Shown here piece by piece: positions 6,604 to 13,157 of a DNA stretch of 13,208 bases. The notes below the pieces were generated by a model. The model made no database searches and had not been told where the DNA came from. It saw only the letters and a program-made list of their open reading frames with translations. A program made the position numbers and the translations under genes. This stretch comes from JAXGQD01 sp964574395 (GTDB lineage: Bacteria; Bacillota; Clostridia; Saccharofermentanales; Fastidiosipilaceae). How positions within the stretch are numbered: the stretch's first letter is position 1; every line of letters begins with the position of its first letter. Location of the stretch: NCBI GenBank assembly GCA_964574395.1, contig CAZNNL010000052.1:1-13208 (forward strand). Direction: 5' to 3'.

Positions 6604-6954
6604 CTAGCTGCGCAGGATCTTCTCCATCTTTTTTCCTTTTGCCAACTCATCCACGAGCTTATCAAGCCAGCGCAATTTCTGCATCAAGGGCTCTTCTATT
6701 TCTTCAACGCGCACGCCACAAATGACGCCTTTAATGAGATCAGCATTCGGGTTCATTTTAGGAGCTTCGGCAAAAAACACCTGAAATTCGACTTCCCTCT
6801 CGATTTGCTCCTGCATACTTTTTTCGTCATAACCGGTCAACCAGAAGATTACCGTATTGAGTTCCGCTATGCTGCGGCCTTTCTTTTCGACTTTCTGAAT
6901 ATAGAGCGGATATACATCCGAAAATTTTATTTTATAAACGCGTTCAAGTTTCAT
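6604..6954 (-). CDS. DUF2200 family protein
   Basis: The 116-aa soluble protein matches the DUF2200 pattern: FSDVYPLYIQKVEKKGRS (11-28), FWLTGYD (37-43), FFAEAPKMNP (60-69), IKGVICGVRVEEIEEPLMQ (74-92), DELAKGKKMEKIL (102-114). Members are small single-domain proteins of about 115 aa without assigned biochemistry. The gene is full length. AAAGGG lies about eight bases before the ATG at 6954. It sits alone between the 22-bp repeat array and the toxin-antitoxin pair, about 220 bases from the latter, so it is probably separate. No clear terminator follows it. Confidence 0.9.
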   Translation of the reverse strand: MKLERVYKIKFSDVYPLYIQKVEKKGRSIAELNTVIFWLTGYDEKSMQEQIEREVEFQVFFAEAPKMNPNADLIKGVICGVRVEEIEEPLMQKLRWLDKLVDELAKGKKMEKILRS

Positions 6955-7106
6955 CTTTTTACCCTTTCATGCCACATGCTTCTGATTAACTCAGATTCGG
7001 CACCCCTCTAGGTCAAGCCTACAATTACTATACGACTTTAATAGATACTATCAAAACGTCTTTGGGTGAGTTGACGCAAGTGGCTTTCTTTTTGCTCTAA
7101 TGGGTG

Positions 7107-7160
7107 TTACTGCGACGATTTTACACTTACTGCGACTAAAATAATCATTAGACGCAGTAA
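7107..7160. repeat. Repeated TTACTGCGAC motif with a 34-bp hairpin downstream of the toxin gene
   Basis: TTACTGCGAC occurs at 7107-7116 and again at 7127-7136; GACGCAGTAA (7151-7160) is a near-inverted copy. Bases 7127-7160 form a hairpin with 13-base arms (one mismatch) and an 8-base loop. It lies just past the toxin stop but has no T tract in either direction, so it is not a standard terminator. It could be a protein-binding site or a stabilising 3' hairpin. The rest of 6955-7175 shows nothing recognisable. Confidence 0.6.
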
Positions 7161-7175
7161 AGAGAATGCTTGCCA

Positions 7176-7442
7176 TCATTTATATATTTTGCTTCGGTGT
7201 CCAATTTCCAATACTAGAATGATTACTTCTTTGTCTTTTATCTCAGCGATTAATCTATAATCCCCTATCCTGTAACGCCACTCCCCGCTATGATTAGACG
7301 TTAGACCTTTGCCTCTCGTTCTTGGGTTTGTGCACCCTTCAAGATTTTTTCTTATCCACCCTAGGATCAGTGCCGATGTGTATTTATCCATCTGTTCGAG
7401 TTGTTTTTTTGCCATTTCCGTTAACAAAACGTGATAGCTCAT
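7176..7442 (-). CDS. RelE/ParE-superfamily toxin
   Basis: The 88-aa basic protein has the RelE-type layout: an N-terminal strand and two helices (LTEMAKKQLEQMDK, 7-20), a mid-protein basic stretch RTRGKGL (41-47), the core strand pair WRYRIGDYRLIAEI (55-68) and the C-terminal GHRSKIY (81-87). RelE toxins cleave mRNA on the ribosome using basic and aromatic residues of these regions, so inhibition of translation is expected. Its ATG overlaps the antitoxin stop by four bases (ATGA), a typical translational coupling. ParE-like gyrase poisoning cannot be excluded from sequence alone, but the close resemblance of the core to RelE makes the RNase role more likely. Confidence 0.9.
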   Translation of the reverse strand: MSYHVLLTEMAKKQLEQMDKYTSALILGWIRKNLEGCTNPRTRGKGLTSNHSGEWRYRIGDYRLIAEIKDKEVIILVLEIGHRSKIYK

Positions 7443-7660
7443 CTTAGCCCTAGCTCTCTTTCTACCTCATTTAAGGTATAAGTAACAGGGTTTTTGAGAT
7501 AAGCTGCTTTCGCCTTTTCATATGCTTTTAAGTCGTATTCAAGTTCGATGCGCTCCATGACAGATTGACGCACAAGCTCAGATACGGTCAAGCCATTAGC
7601 CTCAGCATAACGCTTAAATAAGTGTTTTTCATCCTCACTCAATCTTAGTGATATACTCAT
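7439..7660 (-). CDS. RelB-type ribbon-helix-helix antitoxin
   Basis: The 73-aa protein opens with SISLRLSEDEKHLFKRYAE (2-20), followed by NGLTVSELVRQSVMERIE (22-39), the beta-strand/helix/helix pattern of ribbon-helix-helix DNA-binding antitoxins. The C-terminal half (YEKAKAAYLKNP and on) would wrap and neutralise the toxin. AGGAGGTGA lies about four to five bases before the ATG, one of the strongest ribosome binding sites here, consistent with the antitoxin being made in excess. It should also repress its own promoter with the toxin as co-repressor, through the palindrome at 7678-7690. Confidence 0.9.
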   Translation of the reverse strand: MSISLRLSEDEKHLFKRYAEANGLTVSELVRQSVMERIELEYDLKAYEKAKAAYLKNPVTYTLNEVERELGLR

Positions 7661-7677
7661 GTTATCACCTCCTGTGT

Positions 7678-7711
7678 ATTACATTGTAATGCGTCCTTAT
7701 GAAATGTTCAA
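7678..7711 (-). promoter_or_regulatory. Toxin-antitoxin promoter with operator over the -10
   Basis: On the minus strand TTGAAC (7706-7711) and TACAAT (7683-7688) are separated by exactly 17 bases. The perfect palindrome ATTACA-A-TGTAAT (7678-7690) covers the whole -10 hexamer and is the likely binding site of the ribbon-helix-helix antitoxin, explaining autoregulation by blocking RNA polymerase. Confidence 0.7.
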
Positions 7712-7781
7712 CATATTGTTAGTTAGGGTATTTCTAGTGTTAAGAATTTCTTAAGCAATGCACAAAAGGACTCTGGACAAC

Positions 7782-7805
7782 AAAAAAGACCAACATCATG
7801 CCGGT
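7782..7805 (-). terminator. Probable intrinsic terminator of the MoxR-VWA operon
   Basis: On the minus strand ACCGGCA and TGTTGGT pair over seven positions (two are G-U) around a 3-base loop, followed by C and six T residues. It begins about 25 bases after the stop of the last operon gene. The stem is modest, so efficiency is uncertain. Confidence 0.5.
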
Positions 7806-7829
7806 ATTACTTGCTTTCACAGCCCCCAC

Positions 7830-9833
7830 TCACCCCAACAAACGCGAAATTAGGCTCAATAGCTGAGCGGTCAGCTTCGATAAATCGTTACATCGGATGC
7901 AGTTGTTGTAGATTTCTTTGACTTCTTCGTAGCAGGGAGAGCCGCCAGAGTCTAGGGCGATGGCAATGATTTGGAGACCTTTGGCTTCAAGTTGCCTGAC
8001 GATACTAGCTGTATCTTTGACAGATGCCGGTGGCAAATAACTATCGTCATCGTTAATCACATGTACTGGAGCGCCATCTGAAATAACTAACAAGAGATTT
8101 TCTTCGGCTGGGCTGTTTTGGAACAAGTAGCGCGCGGCCCATTGCAGCGCTAAGCCGTCGCGGTTGCTACCTTTGCAACCAATGCGCATTAAGTTCAAGG
8201 CTTGTTTTACATTGTTTCCGAATGGCAAAAGTAATTCACACGCAATCCGCGGCTCCTTCCAGTATGCGCTGTGCTGAATTACTGACAACGGCAATCCATG
8301 CGTTTTCAGAACTTCAAACAGAATAATTGCACTGTCGCGTGCCTGGCGAATTCGCTCGCCTGACATGGAACCGGAGCCGTCAATCAACAAAGTAATGGCT
8401 AGGTCAGGCACACCTGAATCAAGTGACTTTTTGTACCAAAAGCGTTTTTTTACATCGCCTAGATGTTTGCTGGAAATGCCTTGGCCAAACAGCTTGCGGT
8501 GCTCAGCTTCGCTGCGCGTGCCCTTCAATAATTGTGTAAATCGTCTGCGGTAAGAGGAAATGCTTAACTGATATTGGCGCACAATGTTTTGATAAGCTAC
8601 CCTCATGCCCGCGTCTGGTTTTGGTTTCGAAACTTCGACAAAAACTTTATTGTGAAGATTAGAAAAACGAAAATTGCCTCCTGGGATAACTACAGTATCT
8701 GTAGATTCTGAGTCGGGTTTATTTTTGCCATCCGCAGTAAAAACACCCAAAGTGTCCGCTTCCTCAACCCAGGCGTTCCTCTGGACAAACCATGCCTCCA
8801 TCGCCTCCGCTTTATCCTGTTTTTCTTCTTCGGCATTCCGTGCAGGAATCTCCTGGGCCAAACCCTCGGACGTAAAAGCCAATGGTGAATTGGCTTCCGT
8901 TCGGTGCGTTTTGGCATGTGCGCCCAAAATCGCATCCAAGCGTTCGTGTGAAAAGTCCTCATCATCCTTCGGAATCCATGCACGAACAATATCCAAAACA
9001 TCCAACGCGTACTGATAGCGCGCTTCCGGTTCTGCGGCGGACATGGCCTTTGTGAAGAACGGGCGTGCTTTTGCCAACGCTTGCTCAACAAACCCGTGCC
9101 AAAACGGATCTTCCTCCACCGTAAAAAATTCCATCAGGAGCTCAATCCCCATGCGTTCCAGAAAATAGAGCAGGCACTTTAGCTTAAAGGTTTTTTGGGC
9201 TGATTCGGGCAATGTCTGCTCGGTTTCCTCATCCCTGTTTGGTGCATCATTTATGGCATTTTCATCAAGGCCTTCCCTACTTTGCAGGAAGTCTAGCTGT
9301 GTTTCAGCCGTTCCTTTGCCTTTCTTTTTGGCAAAAACATGCGCCACATCCAGAAACTCCAAATATAATCCTAAGCGCGGATAAAGCGCTTTCCCCAAGT
9401 CCTCGATATAGCGATCTTCGATGATATTGTTGATCAAACCAAAGACTTTCTGCTCATTTTTGCCTTGAATCCTGGATTCTCCAGGCTTCACAACAGGAAA
9501 CCGTGTGTAGAGCAGATGCAGGCACTCATGAATGTTCAAAGCGCGTGTGACAAAATGTAAGGCTAGCCATGGATTACGGGACAGGTCTGCCGGCATACCC
9601 AGTAATTGCTCACTTCGCCTTAGGGCGAAAGTATCTTTGTAGAGGTCGTAGAAGGCAGGATCGACGACAATGTTTTTGCCATCCGTAAAAGCTTGATCTT
9701 CATTGATAAAAAACACGCGTGTATCGGGGCGCTCAGAAAACATGACTGCGAAACTTTCCTCAGCCATGCGCTGCTCTTCTTGTTGAAATTGTTTAAGCAG
9801 ACGTTTGTAGTCAATCCGATCTAAGTTCGCCAT
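7830..9833 (-). CDS. CobT-like VWA-domain protein with N-terminal HExxH motif
   Basis: The 667-aa protein has a C-terminal von Willebrand A domain (about 475-667) with a full MIDAS: DGSGS (485-489), Asp559 in SNRDG and Asp586 in ISDGAP. The N-terminal third carries HECLH (102-106), an HExxH that could bind zinc, with NNIIEDRYIE (135-144) downstream as a possible source of a third ligand; this layout is seen in VWA-linked metallopeptidase-like proteins. Residues 320-380 are charged and low in hydrophobics, likely a linker. By family precedent (CobT, NorD, ViaA) it would be the Mg-binding partner recruited by the neighbouring MoxR/CobS-like ATPase. No cobalamin genes are near. The ATG is six bases after the ATPase stop, with GGAAGTAGG overlapping that stop, so translation is coupled. 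The substrate is unknown and peptidase activity is inference. Confidence 0.88.
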   Translation of the reverse strand: MANLDRIDYKRLLKQFQQEEQRMAEESFAVMFSERPDTRVFFINEDQAFTDGKNIVVDPAFYDLYKDTFALRRSEQLLGMPADLSRNPWLALHFVTRALNIHECLHLLYTRFPVVKPGESRIQGKNEQKVFGLINNIIEDRYIEDLGKALYPRLGLYLEFLDVAHVFAKKKGKGTAETQLDFLQSREGLDENAINDAPNRDEETEQTLPESAQKTFKLKCLLYFLERMGIELLMEFFTVEEDPFWHGFVEQALAKARPFFTKAMSAAEPEARYQYALDVLDIVRAWIPKDDEDFSHERLDAILGAHAKTHRTEANSPLAFTSEGLAQEIPARNAEEEKQDKAEAMEAWFVQRNAWVEEADTLGVFTADGKNKPDSESTDTVVIPGGNFRFSNLHNKVFVEVSKPKPDAGMRVAYQNIVRQYQLSISSYRRRFTQLLKGTRSEAEHRKLFGQGISSKHLGDVKKRFWYKKSLDSGVPDLAITLLIDGSGSMSGERIRQARDSAIILFEVLKTHGLPLSVIQHSAYWKEPRIACELLLPFGNNVKQALNLMRIGCKGSNRDGLALQWAARYLFQNSPAEENLLLVISDGAPVHVINDDDSYLPPASVKDTASIVRQLEAKGLQIIAIALDSGGSPCYEEVKEIYNNCIRCNDLSKLTAQLLSLISRLLG

Positions 9834-9839
9834 AGTCGC

Positions 9840-11399
9840 CTACTTCCAGACGTATAGCAGCAAAATGTCACGAATCGCCTTCTCAAGCAATTTGTCATTT
9901 TTCGCAACCTGAACGACGGTGTGTTCTGCCGCTTCTAGGTAACCTTGGTAACGCGCCAATTTCGCCCAATTCTCCAGCGTCCGCGGTGACATCACAACAT
10001 CGAGTTCCTCTTGCGTGATACGACTGCGCAATTTGTGATAAACCGAAAGCAAGTTAGTCAAATTCGACTCGCATTCAGGTACACGCGCCAGCAACATGCG
10101 CTTAATTGACGCATCGTCAATTTCGTCCAAACCAACCACCACATTGAAGCGATTGTACAAGGCCAAGTTCAAATCTTTCGTGCCTAAATAGCCAATATTC
10201 ATGGTGGCAAAAAACCTAAAGTCTGGATGCCGCTCAATGCGCTCACCATTATCTAGCCTCACAAAACCATTGTCATCCAGGAGCGAATTTAAAAACGCCA
10301 AATACTGCGGTTTGGCAAAATTGATTTCCTCAAACACCACTGCACCACCCTCACGAATGGCTTTCGTCAGGTAGGATTCATGGAAAACGATCCGATCCTC
10401 GAGCGGAAGATACTTGCCCAAGACAAACTCGTCCAGATTTTCTGTACAGTTCACCGTCTCGTAAATTGGTAGCTTAATGGCTTGGCAGATTAGTTTGCAG
10501 GCCATCGTTTTGCCAGTACCTGAAGGACCGTGCAGGAGCGTCGCTCTACAATCACCTCGCATAATGGCATTGCATATGCCGCGTAATTTTGTTGGCAAAA
10601 CGAATTCCGAAGACAGACTCGGAATCCACTTAACCCTCTCCTTGGCAAAATAGCGCTCCGGAAAAGGAGTAATCGGCAACAGCTGCTTCGCTTCTTCCGC
10701 TTCTTTCTTTCGCAGTTTGTTTTCTTGAATAACAGCGTAGTTGGCCCTAAAGGAACTGAATTTTTTCGCCAAATTGGGGGACACGAAGTCGCAATCTAAG
10801 GCGACTTGCTCAAATTTGTGGTTTTGGTAGAAGTCTTCATGCACATTGACAAAAAGGTCAGCTGCAGGTCGGTCAAGGTAGTTTAGGCAAACGCTTTGGA
10901 AGGCTTCGTCTTGGTGGAAGTCTTTTGCCAGCATGATGGAGAACGCCGCGAAAAACAACTGCAAATCCTGGATCTCATCAATATCAGCAATTGCTTTTAT
11001 GGTCAGGATATTGCCAAATTCGTCATAATGACTTACCACCAAATCTTCCGTTGTGAGATAAGCGCGCAGGCTGTCGACACGAGCATTGATGATACCCGCC
11101 TGATGCCAATCTTTAGGTACATAAAATTGCAGAAAATAACGTTCTTCATCATCGGAAATCCAAAAATCGCTCTGCCTGTCTTCCGCCTCACTCCCATCAA
11201 TGATGGCCTTCAGGACTTCCGTAAAAAAGATGACCGCTTCACCAATCGCTTGGCAAAGCGTCGTCGTATGCGTCGGCGACTGGTTATTAGGATGCACATA
11301 GAACGCCGTAGCATTGGACAGGTGTTTGAAACCAAACCCTTTATAAATCTTGTCATCATCTGCACGACAGGTTTTATATGCACCCTTTAGTAAATTCAT
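9840..11399 (-). CDS. MoxR/CobS-like AAA+ ATPase
   Basis: The 519-aa protein has an N-terminal region of about 250 residues that I do not recognise, then a AAA+ module (about 265-440). Walker A is GPSGTGKT (291-298), Walker B AVVFEEIN (353-360), sensor 1 lies in FFATMNIG (Asn401), the arginine finger is probably Arg418 in LYNRF, and SPRTLENW (471-478) supplies sensor 2. These motifs fit the dynein-related/MoxR class, whose hexamers remodel a target together with a VWA partner (RavA-ViaA, NorQ-NorD, CobS-CobT). The unusually long N-terminus ends in a Lys/Glu-rich helix (225-240) and may bind the substrate. AGGGGG precedes the ATG at about eight bases. It is the third gene of the operon, 42 bases after the orphan gene and six before the VWA-HExxH gene. 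Confidence 0.92.
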   Translation of the reverse strand: MNLLKGAYKTCRADDDKIYKGFGFKHLSNATAFYVHPNNQSPTHTTTLCQAIGEAVIFFTEVLKAIIDGSEAEDRQSDFWISDDEERYFLQFYVPKDWHQAGIINARVDSLRAYLTTEDLVVSHYDEFGNILTIKAIADIDEIQDLQLFFAAFSIMLAKDFHQDEAFQSVCLNYLDRPAADLFVNVHEDFYQNHKFEQVALDCDFVSPNLAKKFSSFRANYAVIQENKLRKKEAEEAKQLLPITPFPERYFAKERVKWIPSLSSEFVLPTKLRGICNAIMRGDCRATLLHGPSGTGKTMACKLICQAIKLPIYETVNCTENLDEFVLGKYLPLEDRIVFHESYLTKAIREGGAVVFEEINFAKPQYLAFLNSLLDDNGFVRLDNGERIERHPDFRFFATMNIGYLGTKDLNLALYNRFNVVVGLDEIDDASIKRMLLARVPECESNLTNLLSVYHKLRSRITQEELDVVMSPRTLENWAKLARYQGYLEAAEHTVVQVAKNDKLLEKAIRDILLLYVWK

Positions 11400-11441
11400 T
11401 TGTGATCCCCCTGGATTTATTAAAAATTTTTTGGAAAAGTA

Positions 11442-11915
11442 TTAAAATTCTGGCAAAACGAATGGCTGCCACAACGCCATACTCTTGAAGAACCGTTTAT
11501 GTTCTAAACAATAACTAAAAAGGCTGCTGACTTCATCAAGTGCGCTTGGCTCAAATTCTCTGCCAAAGTTTTTCGCAATCCAGCCGCCCTCTTCTCTTAG
11601 CGCAAACTGGTACTCACAAGTAATCAGGCCGTCGTCGAAAATACCGGCTTGTAACATATAGCAATGATGTGTGGAGTCGGGCGCCTCTACAGGCAACTCG
11701 AGAATCACCCAGCGATGGTTTAGAGGTGAACCTTGCCCCATCCAGTGCATAAGTTTTTCCAGAAGTTCTGGAGTCAGCATGTCATAATCTTCTGAAGATT
11801 CAGGTGTGCTCACCGTCATTTTGGGGCTGTCTATTTTTATGCCTTCTAATTTAAATGGGCTTGCTGCCGCCCAATATTTTTCTGGAATTTGTTCAAAGAA
11901 AGTTTTGTCGTTCAT
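11442..11915 (-). CDS. Hypothetical 157-aa protein within the MoxR-VWA operon
   Basis: I do not recognise this protein. It is soluble and acidic, with no signal peptide or membrane helix. The N-terminal part has KYWAAASPFKLEGIKIDSPK (13-32) and an acidic turn ESSEDYDMLTPE; the middle alternates hydrophobic residues (HRWVILELPVEAP, then HHCYMLQAGIFDDGLITCEY), suggesting a small alpha/beta fold; the C-terminus ends WQPFVLPEF. The start at 11915 is preferred because AAGGAGT lies about six bases before it; an upstream ATG at 11936 lacks such a site. It lies 59 bases after the first VWA gene and 42 before the ATPase, so it is very probably co-transcribed. Its position suggests an adaptor or substrate of the ATPase-VWA complex, but that is context only. 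Confidence 0.75.
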   Translation of the reverse strand: MNDKTFFEQIPEKYWAAASPFKLEGIKIDSPKMTVSTPESSEDYDMLTPELLEKLMHWMGQGSPLNHRWVILELPVEAPDSTHHCYMLQAGIFDDGLITCEYQFALREEGGWIAKNFGREFEPSALDEVSSLFSYCLEHKRFFKSMALWQPFVLPEF

Positions 11916-11974
11916 AAATTTACTCCTTATTTTCATTTCTATTTTAACCTAGTTGTGTATGATTGCTCTGTGTT

Positions 11975-12619
11975 TTACTTTGCTCTTCCTTCAAAGTCAT
12001 CCTTAATTTTTTTGTTCCATCCCTTAGGCATCGCGGCACTTTGCCGGTACTGAGTTGCTGCTGCGCTCACGGCTTCAGTGATTGTATGGATACCCTGTTT
12101 GTCCGCATGGAAATTCTGTGCTCTATCTGGCGTTATGCCATACGCACGTGCAGTTTCAACCGCATCGATATTGGCACCTAAGTAAATAAACTCCCAACCT
12201 TCTGCTGTTTGTTTTTCAACCATCGCCTTGACTTGTTCAGAAGTATAGTTGCCACTGGAGTTTTCATATCCATCCGTAATTATCACAAACAGAACTTGGG
12301 CCGCACGATACGCCGGGGCAGTTTGTGCTTGAACGTTTATCAATTTATCCAAACCAAATCCCAGGGCATCGATTAAGGCGGTAGCACCACCCACGCGATA
12401 CTGCTCACCACTCAGCTCCGCCACCGCTTTTATATCCAAACGATCATGCAAAAGCTCGTGCGTATGATTAAACAGAATCGTCGAAATGTGACAATCCCCT
12501 TCCAGCTCTTTTTGCTTCCTCAGCATGGCATTAAAACCACCAATTGTGTCCTCCTCCAGGCCTGCCATTGACCCACTCTTGTCCAAAATAAACACCAATT
12601 CCGTTAGATTCTTGTTCAT
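11975..12619 (-). CDS. VWA-domain protein, TerY/YegL-like
   Basis: The 214-aa protein is essentially one von Willebrand A domain with a complete MIDAS: DKSGS (13-17), Thr80 in GGATALIDA and Asp116 in ITDGYENSS. LEEDTIGGFN (21-30) and EFIYLGANIDA (143-153) are typical of the stand-alone YegL/TerY group. Such proteins are cytoplasmic, bind Mg and a partner protein, and often belong to stress or conflict gene clusters. The start at 12619 follows GGAGGT at about eight to nine bases; an in-frame start at 12697 would add 26 poorly conserved residues and is rejected. It is the first gene of the operon, and the repeat cluster starts about 110 bases upstream. Confidence 0.9.
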   Translation of the reverse strand: MNKNLTELVFILDKSGSMAGLEEDTIGGFNAMLRKQKELEGDCHISTILFNHTHELLHDRLDIKAVAELSGEQYRVGGATALIDALGFGLDKLINVQAQTAPAYRAAQVLFVIITDGYENSSGNYTSEQVKAMVEKQTAEGWEFIYLGANIDAVETARAYGITPDRAQNFHADKQGIHTITEAVSAAATQYRQSAAMPKGWNKKIKDDFEGRAK

Positions 12620-12678
12620 TGCTTTTACCTCCAAATTTATTTGATGGCTTAAGCATAAAGGGCATGGGCTGGCAAAAG

Positions 12679-12695
12679 GTCGCTCCGCAAGCGAC
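12679..12695 (-). terminator. Small hairpin upstream of the VWA operon
   Basis: GTCGCT and AGCGAC pair perfectly around a 5-base loop, and on the minus strand CTTTTG follows. It could be a weak terminator for transcripts entering from the right or a leader hairpin of the operon. No strong promoter is seen in 12620-12730; a TATGCT at about 12650 on the minus strand is the only -10-like element. Confidence 0.3.
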
Positions 12696-12730
12696 ATTTC
12701 ACTTGTGCGTCTCGGAAAGGAATGCTGGCT

Positions 12731-13079
12731 AAACCGAGCTGTGGGGTGGAGCTGTCCGGGCCGAGCTGTCGGGTGGACAAAAATGGGGACTCCCGTAAGG
12801 TGGCTCTTACGGGACTAAGATTTTTTGTCCACATACAGGCGAAACCGAGCTGTGGGGTGGAGCTGTCAGGCCGAGCTGTCCGGTGGACAAAAATGGGGAC
12901 TCCCGTAAGGTGGCTCTTACGGGACTAAGATTTTTTGTCCACATACAGGCGAAACGAGGTCCCCGGTGGACAAAAATGGGGACTCCCGTAAGGTGGCTCT
13001 TACGGGACTAAGGTTTTTTGTCCAAACACAGGCGAAACCAGGTCCCCGGTGGACAAAAATAGCGACCCCCGCAAGGTGC
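12731..13079. repeat. Four tandem units of the 58-bp palindrome family (right cluster, last one truncated)
   Basis: Palindromes lie at 12774-12831, 12884-12941 and 12967-13024; a fourth starts at 13050 and breaks off near 13079 after its 5' half. The first two are identical over 58 bp. Outer arms TGGACAAAAA/TTTTTTGTCCA and inner arms TCCCGTAAG/CTTACGGGA match the left cluster, best when this cluster is reverse-complemented. The unit ending at the third copy is 83 bp (58+25), like the left cluster. The first two units are 110 bp because an extra stretch rich in GAGCTGT lies in the spacer. No gene is supported here. Confidence 0.85.
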
Positions 13080-13157
13080 AAATTGGAAATAGGAGTTACA
13101 TAATCCGCTACATACCAAGTAACTCTTGGTCATGCATAAACAAAGCTTCATTAATAA

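Noticed and set aside
6955..7040. MerR-type promoter in front of the DUF2200 gene
   Set aside because: A TTGACC is present, but there is no matching -10 at 17-20 bases and no dyad between, so the resemblance is not supported.
10896..11390. Plus-strand frame of 164 codons
   Set aside because: Antisense to the N-terminal region of the AAA+ gene; composition and lack of a ribosome binding site mark it as a shadow.
9840..11399. CobS cobaltochelatase subunit as the identity of the AAA+ gene
   Set aside because: The ATPase-VWA pair resembles CobS-CobT, but there is no CobN or other cobalamin gene in the window, and the partner has an HExxH region. A general MoxR-VWA label is safer.
12649..12928. 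Short frames on both strands through the right repeat cluster
   Set aside because: They are made of the repeated palindrome units and show no independent coding signal.
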